DNA of 64,000 bases from Bariatricus massiliensis (lineage in GTDB: Bacteria > Bacillota > Clostridia > Lachnospirales > Lachnospiraceae): assembly GCF_900086725.1 (NCBI RefSeq), contig NZ_LT574837.1:522938-586937 (forward strand). The letters run 5' to 3'. The notes below the pieces were generated by a model, which did no database searches, was not told where the DNA came from, and saw nothing but the letters and a program-made list of their open reading frames with translations. A program made the position numbers and the translations under genes. This document shows positions 57,116 to 64,000 of the stretch, in pieces; position 1 is the stretch's first letter, and every line of letters begins with the position of its first letter.

Positions 57116-58492
57116 ATGATGAGTGACAACAAAACAATCCCTTACAAAATCTATCTTGAAGAAAGTGAAATGCCGAAGCAATGGTACAACGTGCGCGCCG
57201 ATATGAAGAATAAACCGGCGCCGCTTCTCAACCCGGCTACTCTCGAGCCGATGACAGCCGAGGAGCTTGGGCATGTGTTCTGCGACGAACTGGTAAAGCA
57301 GGAACTGGACGACACCAACGCTTATATTGATATTCCACAGGAAATTCAGGACTTCTACAAAATGTACCGTCCGTCCCCTCTGGTGCGCGCATACTGTCTG
57401 GAGAAAGAACTGGATACCCCGGCTAAGATTTATTATAAATTCGAAGGCAACAATACTTCCGGAAGCCACAAGCTGAATTCTGCCATCGCGCAGGCCTATT
57501 ACGCCAAAGAACAGCACCTAAAAGGCGTGACCACCGAGACCGGAGCCGGACAGTGGGGAACGGCCCTCTCCATGGCATGCGCTTACTTCAATCTGGACTG
57601 CAAGGTCTTCATGGTCAAATGCTCCTATGAGCAGAAGCCGTTCCGCCGTGAGGTCATGAGGACTTACGGGGCCAACGTGACGCCATCCCCCTCTGACACG
57701 ACCAATGTAGGCCGCAAGATACTGGCCGAATTCCCGGGCACATCGGGAAGCCTCGGCTGTGCGATTTCCGAGGCCGTAGAGGCGGCTACCTCACAGGAAG
57801 GATACCGCTATGTACTCGGCTCTGTGTTATCACAGGTATTGCTCCACCAGTCAGTCATCGGTCTGGAGACAAAAGCGGCGCTTGATAAATACGACATTAC
57901 ACCGGACATCATCATCGGCTGCGCGGGAGGCGGCTCCAATCTGGGCGGACTGATTTCCCCGTTCATGGGTGAAAAGCTGAGAGGTGAGAAAGACTATCGC
58001 TTTATCGCTGTAGAACCGGCGAGCTGCCCAAGTCTCACCCGGGGCAAGTATGCCTATGACTTCTGCGACACCGGCATGGTATGCCCTCTTTCCAAGATGT
58101 ACACTCTGGGAAGCGGCTTCATCCCATCCGCCAACCATGCGGGCGGTCTCCGCTACCATGGCATGAGCTCCACACTGTCACAGCTGTACGATGACAAACT
58201 GATGGAAGCCGTTTCCGTAGAACAGACTTCCGTATTTGAAGCAGCTACCAAATTCGCCAGAGTGGAAGGAATCCTTCCCGCGCCGGAGAGCAGCCACGCA
58301 ATCAAGGTGGCTATGGATGAGGCTATGAAATGCAAAGAGACGGGAGAAGAAAAGACCATCGTATTCGGCCTGACCGGAACAGGGTACTTTGACATGGTCG
58401 CATACGGAAAATATAACGACGGAGATATGACCGACTATATTCCTACCGATGAAGATCTTGCGAAAGGCTTTGCCGGACTTCCAAACGTATAA
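57116..58492 (+). CDS. trpB: Tryptophan synthase beta subunit, TrpB2 type
   Basis: The 458-residue PLP enzyme joins indole and serine to tryptophan. It has the Lys motif SGSHKLNSA, TTETGAGQWGTALS, the phosphate-binding GCAGGGSNLGG and a longer N-terminus (IPYKIYLEESEMPKQWYNV), typical of the TrpB2 form that works without TrpA. No trpA or other trp gene is adjacent, so indole salvage is likely. AAGGAAGG precedes the ATG. A Trp T-box controls it. Confidence 0.95.
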   Translation: MMSDNKTIPYKIYLEESEMPKQWYNVRADMKNKPAPLLNPATLEPMTAEELGHVFCDELVKQELDDTNAYIDIPQEIQDFYKMYRPSPLVRAYCLEKELDTPAKIYYKFEGNNTSGSHKLNSAIAQAYYAKEQHLKGVTTETGAGQWGTALSMACAYFNLDCKVFMVKCSYEQKPFRREVMRTYGANVTPSPSDTTNVGRKILAEFPGTSGSLGCAISEAVEAATSQEGYRYVLGSVLSQVLLHQSVIGLETKAALDKYDITPDIIIGCAGGGSNLGGLISPFMGEKLRGEKDYRFIAVEPASCPSLTRGKYAYDFCDTGMVCPLSKMYTLGSGFIPSANHAGGLRYHGMSSTLSQLYDDKLMEAVSVEQTSVFEAATKFARVEGILPAPESSHAIKVAMDEAMKCKETGEEKTIVFGLTGTGYFDMVAYGKYNDGDMTDYIPTDEDLAKGFAGLPNV

Positions 58493-58517
58493 ATTAGCGG
58501 AATTTTATTTCTAAATG

Positions 58518-58565
58518 AGAGTGTCCCAAAGATTGTGTAAGTCTTTGGGACACTCTCTGTTTTGC
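58518..58565 (+). terminator. Terminator after trpB2
   Basis: AGAGTGTCCCAAAGA pairs perfectly with TCTTTGGGACACTCT (15 bp), followed by CTGTTTTGC on the plus strand. Confidence 0.82.
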
Positions 58566-58594
58566 TCTAGGGGCACTATAGAATTCTAACCCTT

Positions 58595-58955
58595 TCAGCT
58601 GCATTCATTTAGATACTTGTTAAGATTACCGATATTATAAAGCAGGAAATCCGGTTTATTCACCCTGTTGACTTTATATACCATTCCCACATCCATAAGC
58701 CAGATGTGTAACAATTTTCTTTGGCGCATGTTTTGACCTGAATATTTTCATCATGTCAAAATCATTGATATCCAACACTTCCAGAAGCTGCTCTTCTTCA
58801 CAGGCAAGCAAAAATTCGCGGAATGTCAGTAGATAAAGATTACAGAAATCAACTTTTCCTACCGGAAATGATGTGCCTTCATGCAGGGCAATTCCTAAGA
58901 GAGAACCTGCCACAATAATGTGATACTGCGGAGCCTCCTCCCTGAAATATTTTAA
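58595..58955 (-). pseudogene. Remnant of an AAA_14/DUF4143-type ATPase
   Basis: One minus frame reads LKYFREEAPQYHIIVAGSLLG, then LHEGTSFPVGKVDF and LTFREFLLACEEEQL, which are landmarks of the ATPase half of AAA_14/DUF4143 proteins. It stops early. In the next frame WLMDVGMVYKVNRVNKP follows, a piece of the C-terminal half. There is no proper start, at least one frameshift, and most of both halves is missing. The remnant touches the stop of the zinc-ribbon gene upstream. Family members are usually about 400 or more residues and often found in mobile or toxin-antitoxin-like settings. Confidence 0.82.
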
Positions 58956-60463
58956 TACCTTTTATCATATTTCGTTTCACGGATTAATTCCGCCATCAAT
59001 GTTTTTTTGGCTAATTCAGTAGTTAATGCGATATTGATTTTCTCATCATTTTGCTCAATTGAAAACGCACCGTTTTTTGCATCCGAGACGTTTTTTCCCT
59101 CATAAACCCTCTTCTCTTTATTATATTGAAAAATCAAATTCTGCCCCCTACTGTAAGTCCCGTCCACCCAATTGTATTTTAAAGATATTTCAGCATTCCC
59201 CTCTTCATTTATATATGCACAAACATACATATTCAAATCAGCCGACTCATAACTATAGCTTCCATTCTCTATTGAAGCCGTCTCGTCTTTTTCATCCACT
59301 ATAGTATTTTTCAGTCCATACCAGTAAGAATCAATCACATGAGACACCTTTTGTTCTAAATTATTAACCGTATTATACGCAAGCTCTGCCTCGCTCCTGT
59401 CTACCCCTGCGTAATATCCTTGCAACACATATGTTCTAACATCCCCACCGGCTATATTCTGAGTATCGCTTTGCATAAATTCACCATCTTTAAATCCATA
59501 GTATACATCTTCCTTGCCGGTATCAGTATCTGCAGCCTTCAAATACCACTGATTATCAGTATTCAGAAGAACAACTTCTCTTTCATTACTTGGGCCGTAA
59601 CAAGGTTGCCCTTCAAATACCTTTTGTGCCTTTCCTTCTGCATAATCCCACACTTCCAGAACATAATCATCTATAGACCCGGGAAGATAATCAATATCAT
59701 ATGTATCTGCTGTGTAAGCCAGAACCAGCTTTTCCTCCCCGCTTCCTTCAAAGTCTATCATTTCAGCAAAGCAAAGCCCAAATGCTTGTACTCTTGAGCC
59801 ATCATATTTACAGCCACTGGCTTTTCCTCTCTGATTATTAAAAATCTCCTGAAGTGCTCGTTCCCTCTCATAGCTTTCATAGAATTTTTTTATATTCTTA
59901 TAGTGTTCTTGTCCACTATCTAAGCTTCCAATTGCACTATCACAAACCTCCAGCAATTCATTCCACATCATTTCCTTATAATATATTTTCACCAGGCCAT
60001 CGTAGACGTCTTTTGATACCGCCCCTTTTTCAAGCGCTTTATAATAATTTTCCAAAGCATTTTCTGTATCCTGCATGCCGTTATATGACTCTCCCAATTT
60101 AATATAAATATCTGCATCCGTAGATTTTATTTTCAAAGCGGCCTTACATGCATTCACTGCTTTATCATATTCTTTGTCCTTTATATAAGTATCAGCCTGT
60201 ACGACAAACTTCTCATACTTCCTATCCTGATACTTATCGTATTCCCTTTTCACAACAAATATAGCGGCTATAATAAATATTGCCACAAAAATTATAACCA
60301 CTTTGCCATATCTGTATTTCGCCCCAGAAACCAATGCTGAGGGAGGAATTTCTCCTGCGTGCTCCTGTTTTTCTCCCAGTGACATCCCGCATTTTCTACA
60401 GAACTTTGCCTTGTCTTTATTTTCTGCTCCACAATGTTTACAGTACATATAATTACTATTCAC
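58952..60463 (-). CDS. Zinc-ribbon membrane protein with TPR-like repeats
   Basis: The 503-residue protein has a zinc ribbon (CKHCG...CRKCG, residues about 8-26), one TM (about 53-70), TPR-like repeats (about 80-205: YIKDKEYDKAVNACKAALKIKSTDADIYIKLGESYN in pattern), then a large domain of unknown fold. The GTG at 60463 has AGGAAGG close by; an ATG at 60448 is the alternative. It is the last gene of a compact operon of similar proteins. Topology suggests ribbon inside and TPR outside. Function unknown. Confidence 0.82.
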   Translation of the reverse strand: MNSNYMYCKHCGAENKDKAKFCRKCGMSLGEKQEHAGEIPPSALVSGAKYRYGKVVIIFVAIFIIAAIFVVKREYDKYQDRKYEKFVVQADTYIKDKEYDKAVNACKAALKIKSTDADIYIKLGESYNGMQDTENALENYYKALEKGAVSKDVYDGLVKIYYKEMMWNELLEVCDSAIGSLDSGQEHYKNIKKFYESYERERALQEIFNNQRGKASGCKYDGSRVQAFGLCFAEMIDFEGSGEEKLVLAYTADTYDIDYLPGSIDDYVLEVWDYAEGKAQKVFEGQPCYGPSNEREVVLLNTDNQWYLKAADTDTGKEDVYYGFKDGEFMQSDTQNIAGGDVRTYVLQGYYAGVDRSEAELAYNTVNNLEQKVSHVIDSYWYGLKNTIVDEKDETASIENGSYSYESADLNMYVCAYINEEGNAEISLKYNWVDGTYSRGQNLIFQYNKEKRVYEGKNVSDAKNGAFSIEQNDEKINIALTTELAKKTLMAELIRETKYDKRY

Positions 60464-60489
60464 GCCCTTCCTCTTATAGTTAAATTTTT

Positions 60490-62421
60490 TTATTTGGTGT
60501 CTGACTGCAGTAAAGACATATCTGTGATAGGTGCATTTGGCAATTGCTCATGAGATCTCGAATAGTAATCCTCATTCTGCCCTAATTGCCGTTCTGATAT
60601 CTGTTCGTCTATTACGTTATCGCCTTCAATTCTAATATGGCTTATCGTCTCATATCCCTGTTCTCCTGATGCCCGGATAATATAATCATCTGTACCCCCA
60701 TTTTCATCCATATAAAATCCACTGTGATATCCTAAAACGTCTCCCAAGTACTTACTTTCACCGCTAGAAATTGTATATATTTTATACATGTAATCACCTT
60801 CACAGAATCCTTCCTCTGCTAAAAGTTCTTTTATCCCATCCTTATTTATATCATAAAAATAATATATATTCGTAGATGCATATGCAGCATTTACATCACG
60901 GAGAATCGGTCCATAGATATTCACATATGTATCTGCTGTGATTGTCTCTGCTTTCTCTTTGTTCTTATCCTCATCTTTACCAGTGTTCTTGCCCCTCTTT
61001 TGCAGTTCAATCACTCCCCATTTTCCATCTTTCTTCACCCAGCATTTGCTGTCATGAACCGGCCGTATAGCTTCAAATATACCGGATGGTATAACAACTT
61101 TTCCACCAGTGTCCCGCATTTCCCATTTGCCATCCTTAACAAGCGGAACATATCCCCCAAAAGCGGCATAGCAATAGTCTTCCTGATTAGAAGTTTTTCC
61201 GTATGAAGTATACTCTTGCCATGATGCATCATATTCAAATGGTATTACTATTTTCCCATCCTTATCTACATATCCCCATTTTCCATCTTTGCAGACGGCC
61301 ATCAACCCATCTGTATAAGAACCACATTTATCATATATAAAATCAGACACTAATCTGTCCTCGTAATATATCGCATATTTACCAGTCAGGTTATTACTCC
61401 ACTTTATCCAGTTTCCATCAGCCCGCACTTCATAATCCGAGTCTGAGATTCTGACAGGAATTGGCACAGATGGTTTTTTTAAGGTACTTCCCGAAGCACT
61501 CCATAACTCTTCCATAGTATTACGCAAACTACCTGCCCAGTAATATGCACCTCCGCCTCCTTCCGGTGGGCCGCCGTAAAACATCGCATAGCTAAGTTTT
61601 CCATCTATCAAAAAAAATAAATTCGTATAAGCCTTCATTTCTTCATCATACTTTTCTTCAAAATACTCTATAACATACCTATCAGACTCCACAGAGACAG
61701 ACTTATATCCCTCCTCCTCAAATCTGTTTCCCGCCATATCAATCAGCCCAAAAGAAGCTCCATTTTTTATAACCGCATACTCATTATCCAATTGTAGGTT
61801 CATCTCATTTACCGAAACTTGACTGAAATCATTATTCTTTAAATAATAAATATTATCCGCTTCTATTGCCGGTTTGACTACCCATGTGTATTCGGTCATA
61901 TTAACAAGCTCATCTAGTTTTTGGTTTACCTTATCCTGCTCAGTTTCCTGTTTTTTCGCATCTGCATTATCCTCTTTCTTTACACTTTCGGGATTGACAT
62001 TTTTTTTAGCCTTTTTAAGAATCTGAACAGCTTTTTCATACTCCTCCCTGCTTGTATATACGTCTGCCAGACGAAGATATGGCTCTTCTTTTTTGGGGTC
62101 AATGTCAATCGCTTTCAGATAAGCGTCTTCTGCTTTGTCATAATCTTGCTGCTCAATATAGCGGTTTGCCGAAGCAATGTAATCTTCATACTGTTTTTCC
62201 CGTTTTGCATTATCCAACGCAATAACCGCAGATACAAAAATCACAATTAGCAACGCGGATGCCAAAATAATCCACCATTTTCTTTTATTCCGCGGTTTAT
62301 TCGTCTCTTTGTTCTTTATTTGGTTGGAATCGGCCTGTTTATTCTCTGTCAAGGGCGCGCCACAGGCTTTACAAAACTTTGCCTGACCGGGATTTTTTTC
62401 TCCGCATATATGACACTTCAT
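60490..62421 (-). CDS. Zinc-ribbon membrane protein with TPR and WG repeats
   Basis: The 643-residue protein has a zinc ribbon (CHICG...CKACG), one TM (about 50-68), TPR-like repeats (about 75-130), a middle region with WG/KWG beta-propeller-like repeats (DGKWGYVDKDGKIVIPFEY, KDGKWEMRDTGGKVVIP, KDGKWGVIELQ) and a C-terminal part with an FG-GAP-like FYDINKDGIKELL calcium-type loop. AAGAGG precedes the ATG. Presumably ribbon inside and repeats outside the membrane. Role unknown. Confidence 0.85.
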   Translation of the reverse strand: MKCHICGEKNPGQAKFCKACGAPLTENKQADSNQIKNKETNKPRNKRKWWIILASALLIVIFVSAVIALDNAKREKQYEDYIASANRYIEQQDYDKAEDAYLKAIDIDPKKEEPYLRLADVYTSREEYEKAVQILKKAKKNVNPESVKKEDNADAKKQETEQDKVNQKLDELVNMTEYTWVVKPAIEADNIYYLKNNDFSQVSVNEMNLQLDNEYAVIKNGASFGLIDMAGNRFEEEGYKSVSVESDRYVIEYFEEKYDEEMKAYTNLFFLIDGKLSYAMFYGGPPEGGGGAYYWAGSLRNTMEELWSASGSTLKKPSVPIPVRISDSDYEVRADGNWIKWSNNLTGKYAIYYEDRLVSDFIYDKCGSYTDGLMAVCKDGKWGYVDKDGKIVIPFEYDASWQEYTSYGKTSNQEDYCYAAFGGYVPLVKDGKWEMRDTGGKVVIPSGIFEAIRPVHDSKCWVKKDGKWGVIELQKRGKNTGKDEDKNKEKAETITADTYVNIYGPILRDVNAAYASTNIYYFYDINKDGIKELLAEEGFCEGDYMYKIYTISSGESKYLGDVLGYHSGFYMDENGGTDDYIIRASGEQGYETISHIRIEGDNVIDEQISERQLGQNEDYYSRSHEQLPNAPITDMSLLQSDTK

Positions 62422-62457
62422 CTCATATCCTCTTTTCCATATAATTATCTATTATTC

Positions 62458-63123
62458 TTAAAGCACACTTCCCGGGTTAATGTACCATTTCCCATCTATT
62501 TTTATCACTTCGATGCCTTCTTCACCCTCGTCCTCTTCATGTTCATCCATTTTCACTTGGTAAGAAAAATTTAGTTTCTTTCCTTCCTTTATATCTCCCA
62601 AATATCCTTGAAAATATTGTTCGATATCTTGAATCTCTTCATCTGTCATATCAGTGACATCTGTAATCTTATAATTGATATGGACATCCCCTCTCTCATC
62701 TGTAAATTCATCTAGAACTCCACTTCCCACAGAGTCCAACAATTCATCTATGTCCATTCCTGACTTCTCTTCAGCCACTTCTAACAGCTTAGGCGGCAAA
62801 ATACTCAATACTCCTTGAATGTCTTGGCTTTCTATGGCCTTTACCATATTCTTAAGCGGAGTTTCATATGTATTCTTAAAAAAGATACCTTTCACAAACA
62901 ACACACATATAATTACTGCTATTAGAAGCACTCCTATAGCCCGATAAGGCGGTTTTTTATTTCTTGTCATCTCCGTACCCGGATTCTGCCGGTTTTCACC
63001 TTGGTATCCCTGATGTGTCCCGCCTGCCTTTCCATATGTTTCACCACTATTTATTGGATTTCCACACTTAGGGCAGAACCTCGCTCCTTCTTTTATTTCT
63101 TGCCCACACTTACTACAAAACAT
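62458..63123 (-). CDS. Zinc-ribbon membrane protein
   Basis: The 221-residue protein has a zinc ribbon (CSKCG...CPKCG, residues 3-21), a Gly/Gln-rich linker, one TM (about 62-80) and an external domain of about 140 residues. The latter is like NTF2/DUF4878-type folds (VKAIESQDIQGVLSILPP, then strands ending GIEVIKIDGKWYINPG). AGGGGG precedes the ATG. It starts 16 bases after the next gene upstream. Confidence 0.82.
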   Translation of the reverse strand: MFCSKCGQEIKEGARFCPKCGNPINSGETYGKAGGTHQGYQGENRQNPGTEMTRNKKPPYRAIGVLLIAVIICVLFVKGIFFKNTYETPLKNMVKAIESQDIQGVLSILPPKLLEVAEEKSGMDIDELLDSVGSGVLDEFTDERGDVHINYKITDVTDMTDEEIQDIEQYFQGYLGDIKEGKKLNFSYQVKMDEHEEDEGEEGIEVIKIDGKWYINPGSVL

Positions 63124-63139
63124 ACTTTTTCCCCCTTAC

Positions 63140-63541
63140 CTAATACATTAAGCTTCCCAAAACCCCTAAAAAAGAGGACCAGAACAATACAATAATAAGT
63201 ACCATAATTACCTGCCCCAAGAGGATAGCCCGACAGTAATTTGTCTTATTCCGGTTATTACTTCCTATTGCAAAAACAATAAGCATTATGATTCCTACAA
63301 TCGGAATTGACGATAATAGAAATAGTCCCAGATAGCTCCACACACTCATGACCGGCGCCATATTCGGGTCTGTTACAACAGTAGCAGTATTGCTCTGTGT
63401 CTTAGTGTCTTCCGTAGTCTGCTGTGCTTCCTCTATTGATACCCCGGCCCTTTCACCTGTATCCTGCTTAACCGGCTGTCCACATTTGGGACAGAATTTT
63501 CCATTATTCTTTATCTCTGCTCCACAATTATTACAAAACAT
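63140..63541 (-). CDS. Zinc-ribbon protein with two TM helices
   Basis: The 133-residue protein has a zinc ribbon (CNNCG...CPKCG), a polar linker rich in Thr and Glu, and two hydrophobic helices (about 65-90 and 105-132) around NRNKTNYCRAILLGQ. This is the form of small zinc-ribbon membrane proteins common in Lachnospiraceae. GGGGG precedes the ATG. It belongs to the operon of ribbon proteins. Confidence 0.82.
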   Translation of the reverse strand: MFCNNCGAEIKNNGKFCPKCGQPVKQDTGERAGVSIEEAQQTTEDTKTQSNTATVVTDPNMAPVMSVWSYLGLFLLSSIPIVGIIMLIVFAIGSNNRNKTNYCRAILLGQVIMVLIIVLFWSSFLGVLGSLMY

Positions 63542-63591
63542 CTCTTTTCCCCCATTCTTTTATGATTCCTGTCGGATATAACTCATTGTAA

Positions 63592-64000
63592 TTACTTCAC
63601 TTTTGTAAACGGTCCCGCATAAACATACCTATCCGGCAGTTTCATCACATCTTTACCTTTCTTGTCAATATATTTACATTTGTATTCAAAAAACATATCA
63701 TCTGTTCCTTCTAGTCTTGTCCCAACAGCCAGCATATCACAGTCTTTTGAGGGCCATATATAGTCATATTGTTCCGGCATTATTAGTTTTCCGGTATCAT
63801 CAATTAATTCTGGCATATTGTACCATGTGCCATTTTCAATGTCCTTTTTCCCTTTATATCCTATAAGGAACTCATTATTATCACTCATTGAATGTATCAT
63901 TTCATATTCACATGGAACTACTTCCTTTCCCCTCTCATTAACACAACCATATTTATAAACAGTGATTCCATCATCGTCTAATACCACTTTTTTACCGACA
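63592..64000 (-). CDS. WG-repeat protein, C-terminal part
   Basis: The frame is open from the window edge at 64000 to a stop at 63592, about 136 residues. It holds two or three WG-like repeats (YGCVNERGKEVVPCEYEMIH, then LIDDTGKLIMPEQYDYIW and YIDKKGKDVMKLPDRY). It is probably the end of a longer zinc-ribbon/WG protein like the one at 60490-62421. The N-terminus is outside the window. Confidence 0.78.
   Translation of the reverse strand, partial: VGKKVVLDDDGITVYKYGCVNERGKEVVPCEYEMIHSMSDNNEFLIGYKGKKDIENGTWYNMPELIDDTGKLIMPEQYDYIWPSKDCDMLAVGTRLEGTDDMFFEYKCKYIDKKGKDVMKLPDRYVYAGPFTKVK

Noticed and set aside
58674..58913. A 79-residue intact gene after trpB2
   Set aside because: Its first codon is an internal Val codon of a longer remnant, and homology continues in another frame, so it is part of a pseudogene.
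1..64000. CRISPR arrays, prophage or insertion sequences
   Set aside because: The only direct repeats are the 120-133-bp tandem units without spacers. No cas, integrase, transposase or phage structural gene was seen.

Overview
This window looks like a chromosomal segment of a spore-forming, anaerobic Firmicute of the Lachnospiraceae type (Clostridium cluster XIVa). The grounds are the minus-strand order yabP-yabQ-divIC-spoIIE-tilS-hpt-ftsH, an archaeal-type ProRS under a T-box, a CotS-like coat protein, a superoxide reductase instead of classical aerobic defence, and AT-rich promoters with TTGACA/TATAAT boxes. No tRNA, rRNA, CRISPR, transposase or prophage gene was recognised.

Layout. 1-7.3 kb: the sporulation/division/housekeeping cluster (GH13 fragment, ftsH, hpt, tilS, a spoIIE without its membrane domain, divIC, yabQ, yabP, rqcP). 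7.3-18.4 kb: HU, phosphoglucomutase, CotS, a GGDEF protein, CCA enzyme, ProRS and a second GGDEF protein. 18.5-25.5 kb: a Mn2+-riboswitch-controlled CaCA exchanger, a pseudouridine synthase, acylphosphatase, the nagB-nagA amino-sugar operon and an HAD enzyme. 25.6-36.3 kb: transport and signalling, with a NiCo-riboswitch-controlled CDF exporter, an FMN-riboswitch-controlled ribU with a flavin-binding partner, CorA, a soluble hybrid histidine kinase, an MFS transporter, and HD and HAD hydrolases. 36.4-42.6 kb: a BlaI/BlaR1 regulon with a class D beta-lactamase-like lipoprotein, a one-TM protein of unknown function, a desulfoferrodoxin and an HTH-superoxide-reductase fusion. 42.6-56.7 kb: drug and peptide stress functions (MerR, UvrA2-like ABC protein, BtrH-like protein, MATE pump, GGDEF-EAL protein, two-component system with an FtsX-type ABC transporter, XRE regulator, Ogt). 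56.7-58.5 kb: a tryptophan T-box and stand-alone TrpB2. 58.6-64 kb: a decayed AAA ATPase, then a compact operon of zinc-ribbon membrane proteins with TPR and WG repeats that runs off the window.

Conditional RNA switches are unusually dense: two T-boxes (Pro, Trp) and Mn, NiCo and FMN riboswitches, each with a recognisable terminator and promoter. The most unusual signal is a family of hairpin-rich, non-coding tandem repeats (133-, 126/128- and 120-bp units). All three arrays have the same orientation, and each lies directly downstream of an intrinsic terminator and upstream of a start codon. Two of these terminators belong to regulatory RNAs (proS T-box, NiCo riboswitch) and the third ends the HU gene. 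The FMN leader has a further multi-hairpin block in the same place. Paired changes between arrays keep the stems, which argues for selection on structure. A second strong signal is that three promoters carry the same TTACA-N2-TGTAA-like operator, and this defines a local BlaI regulon that includes one gene of unknown function.
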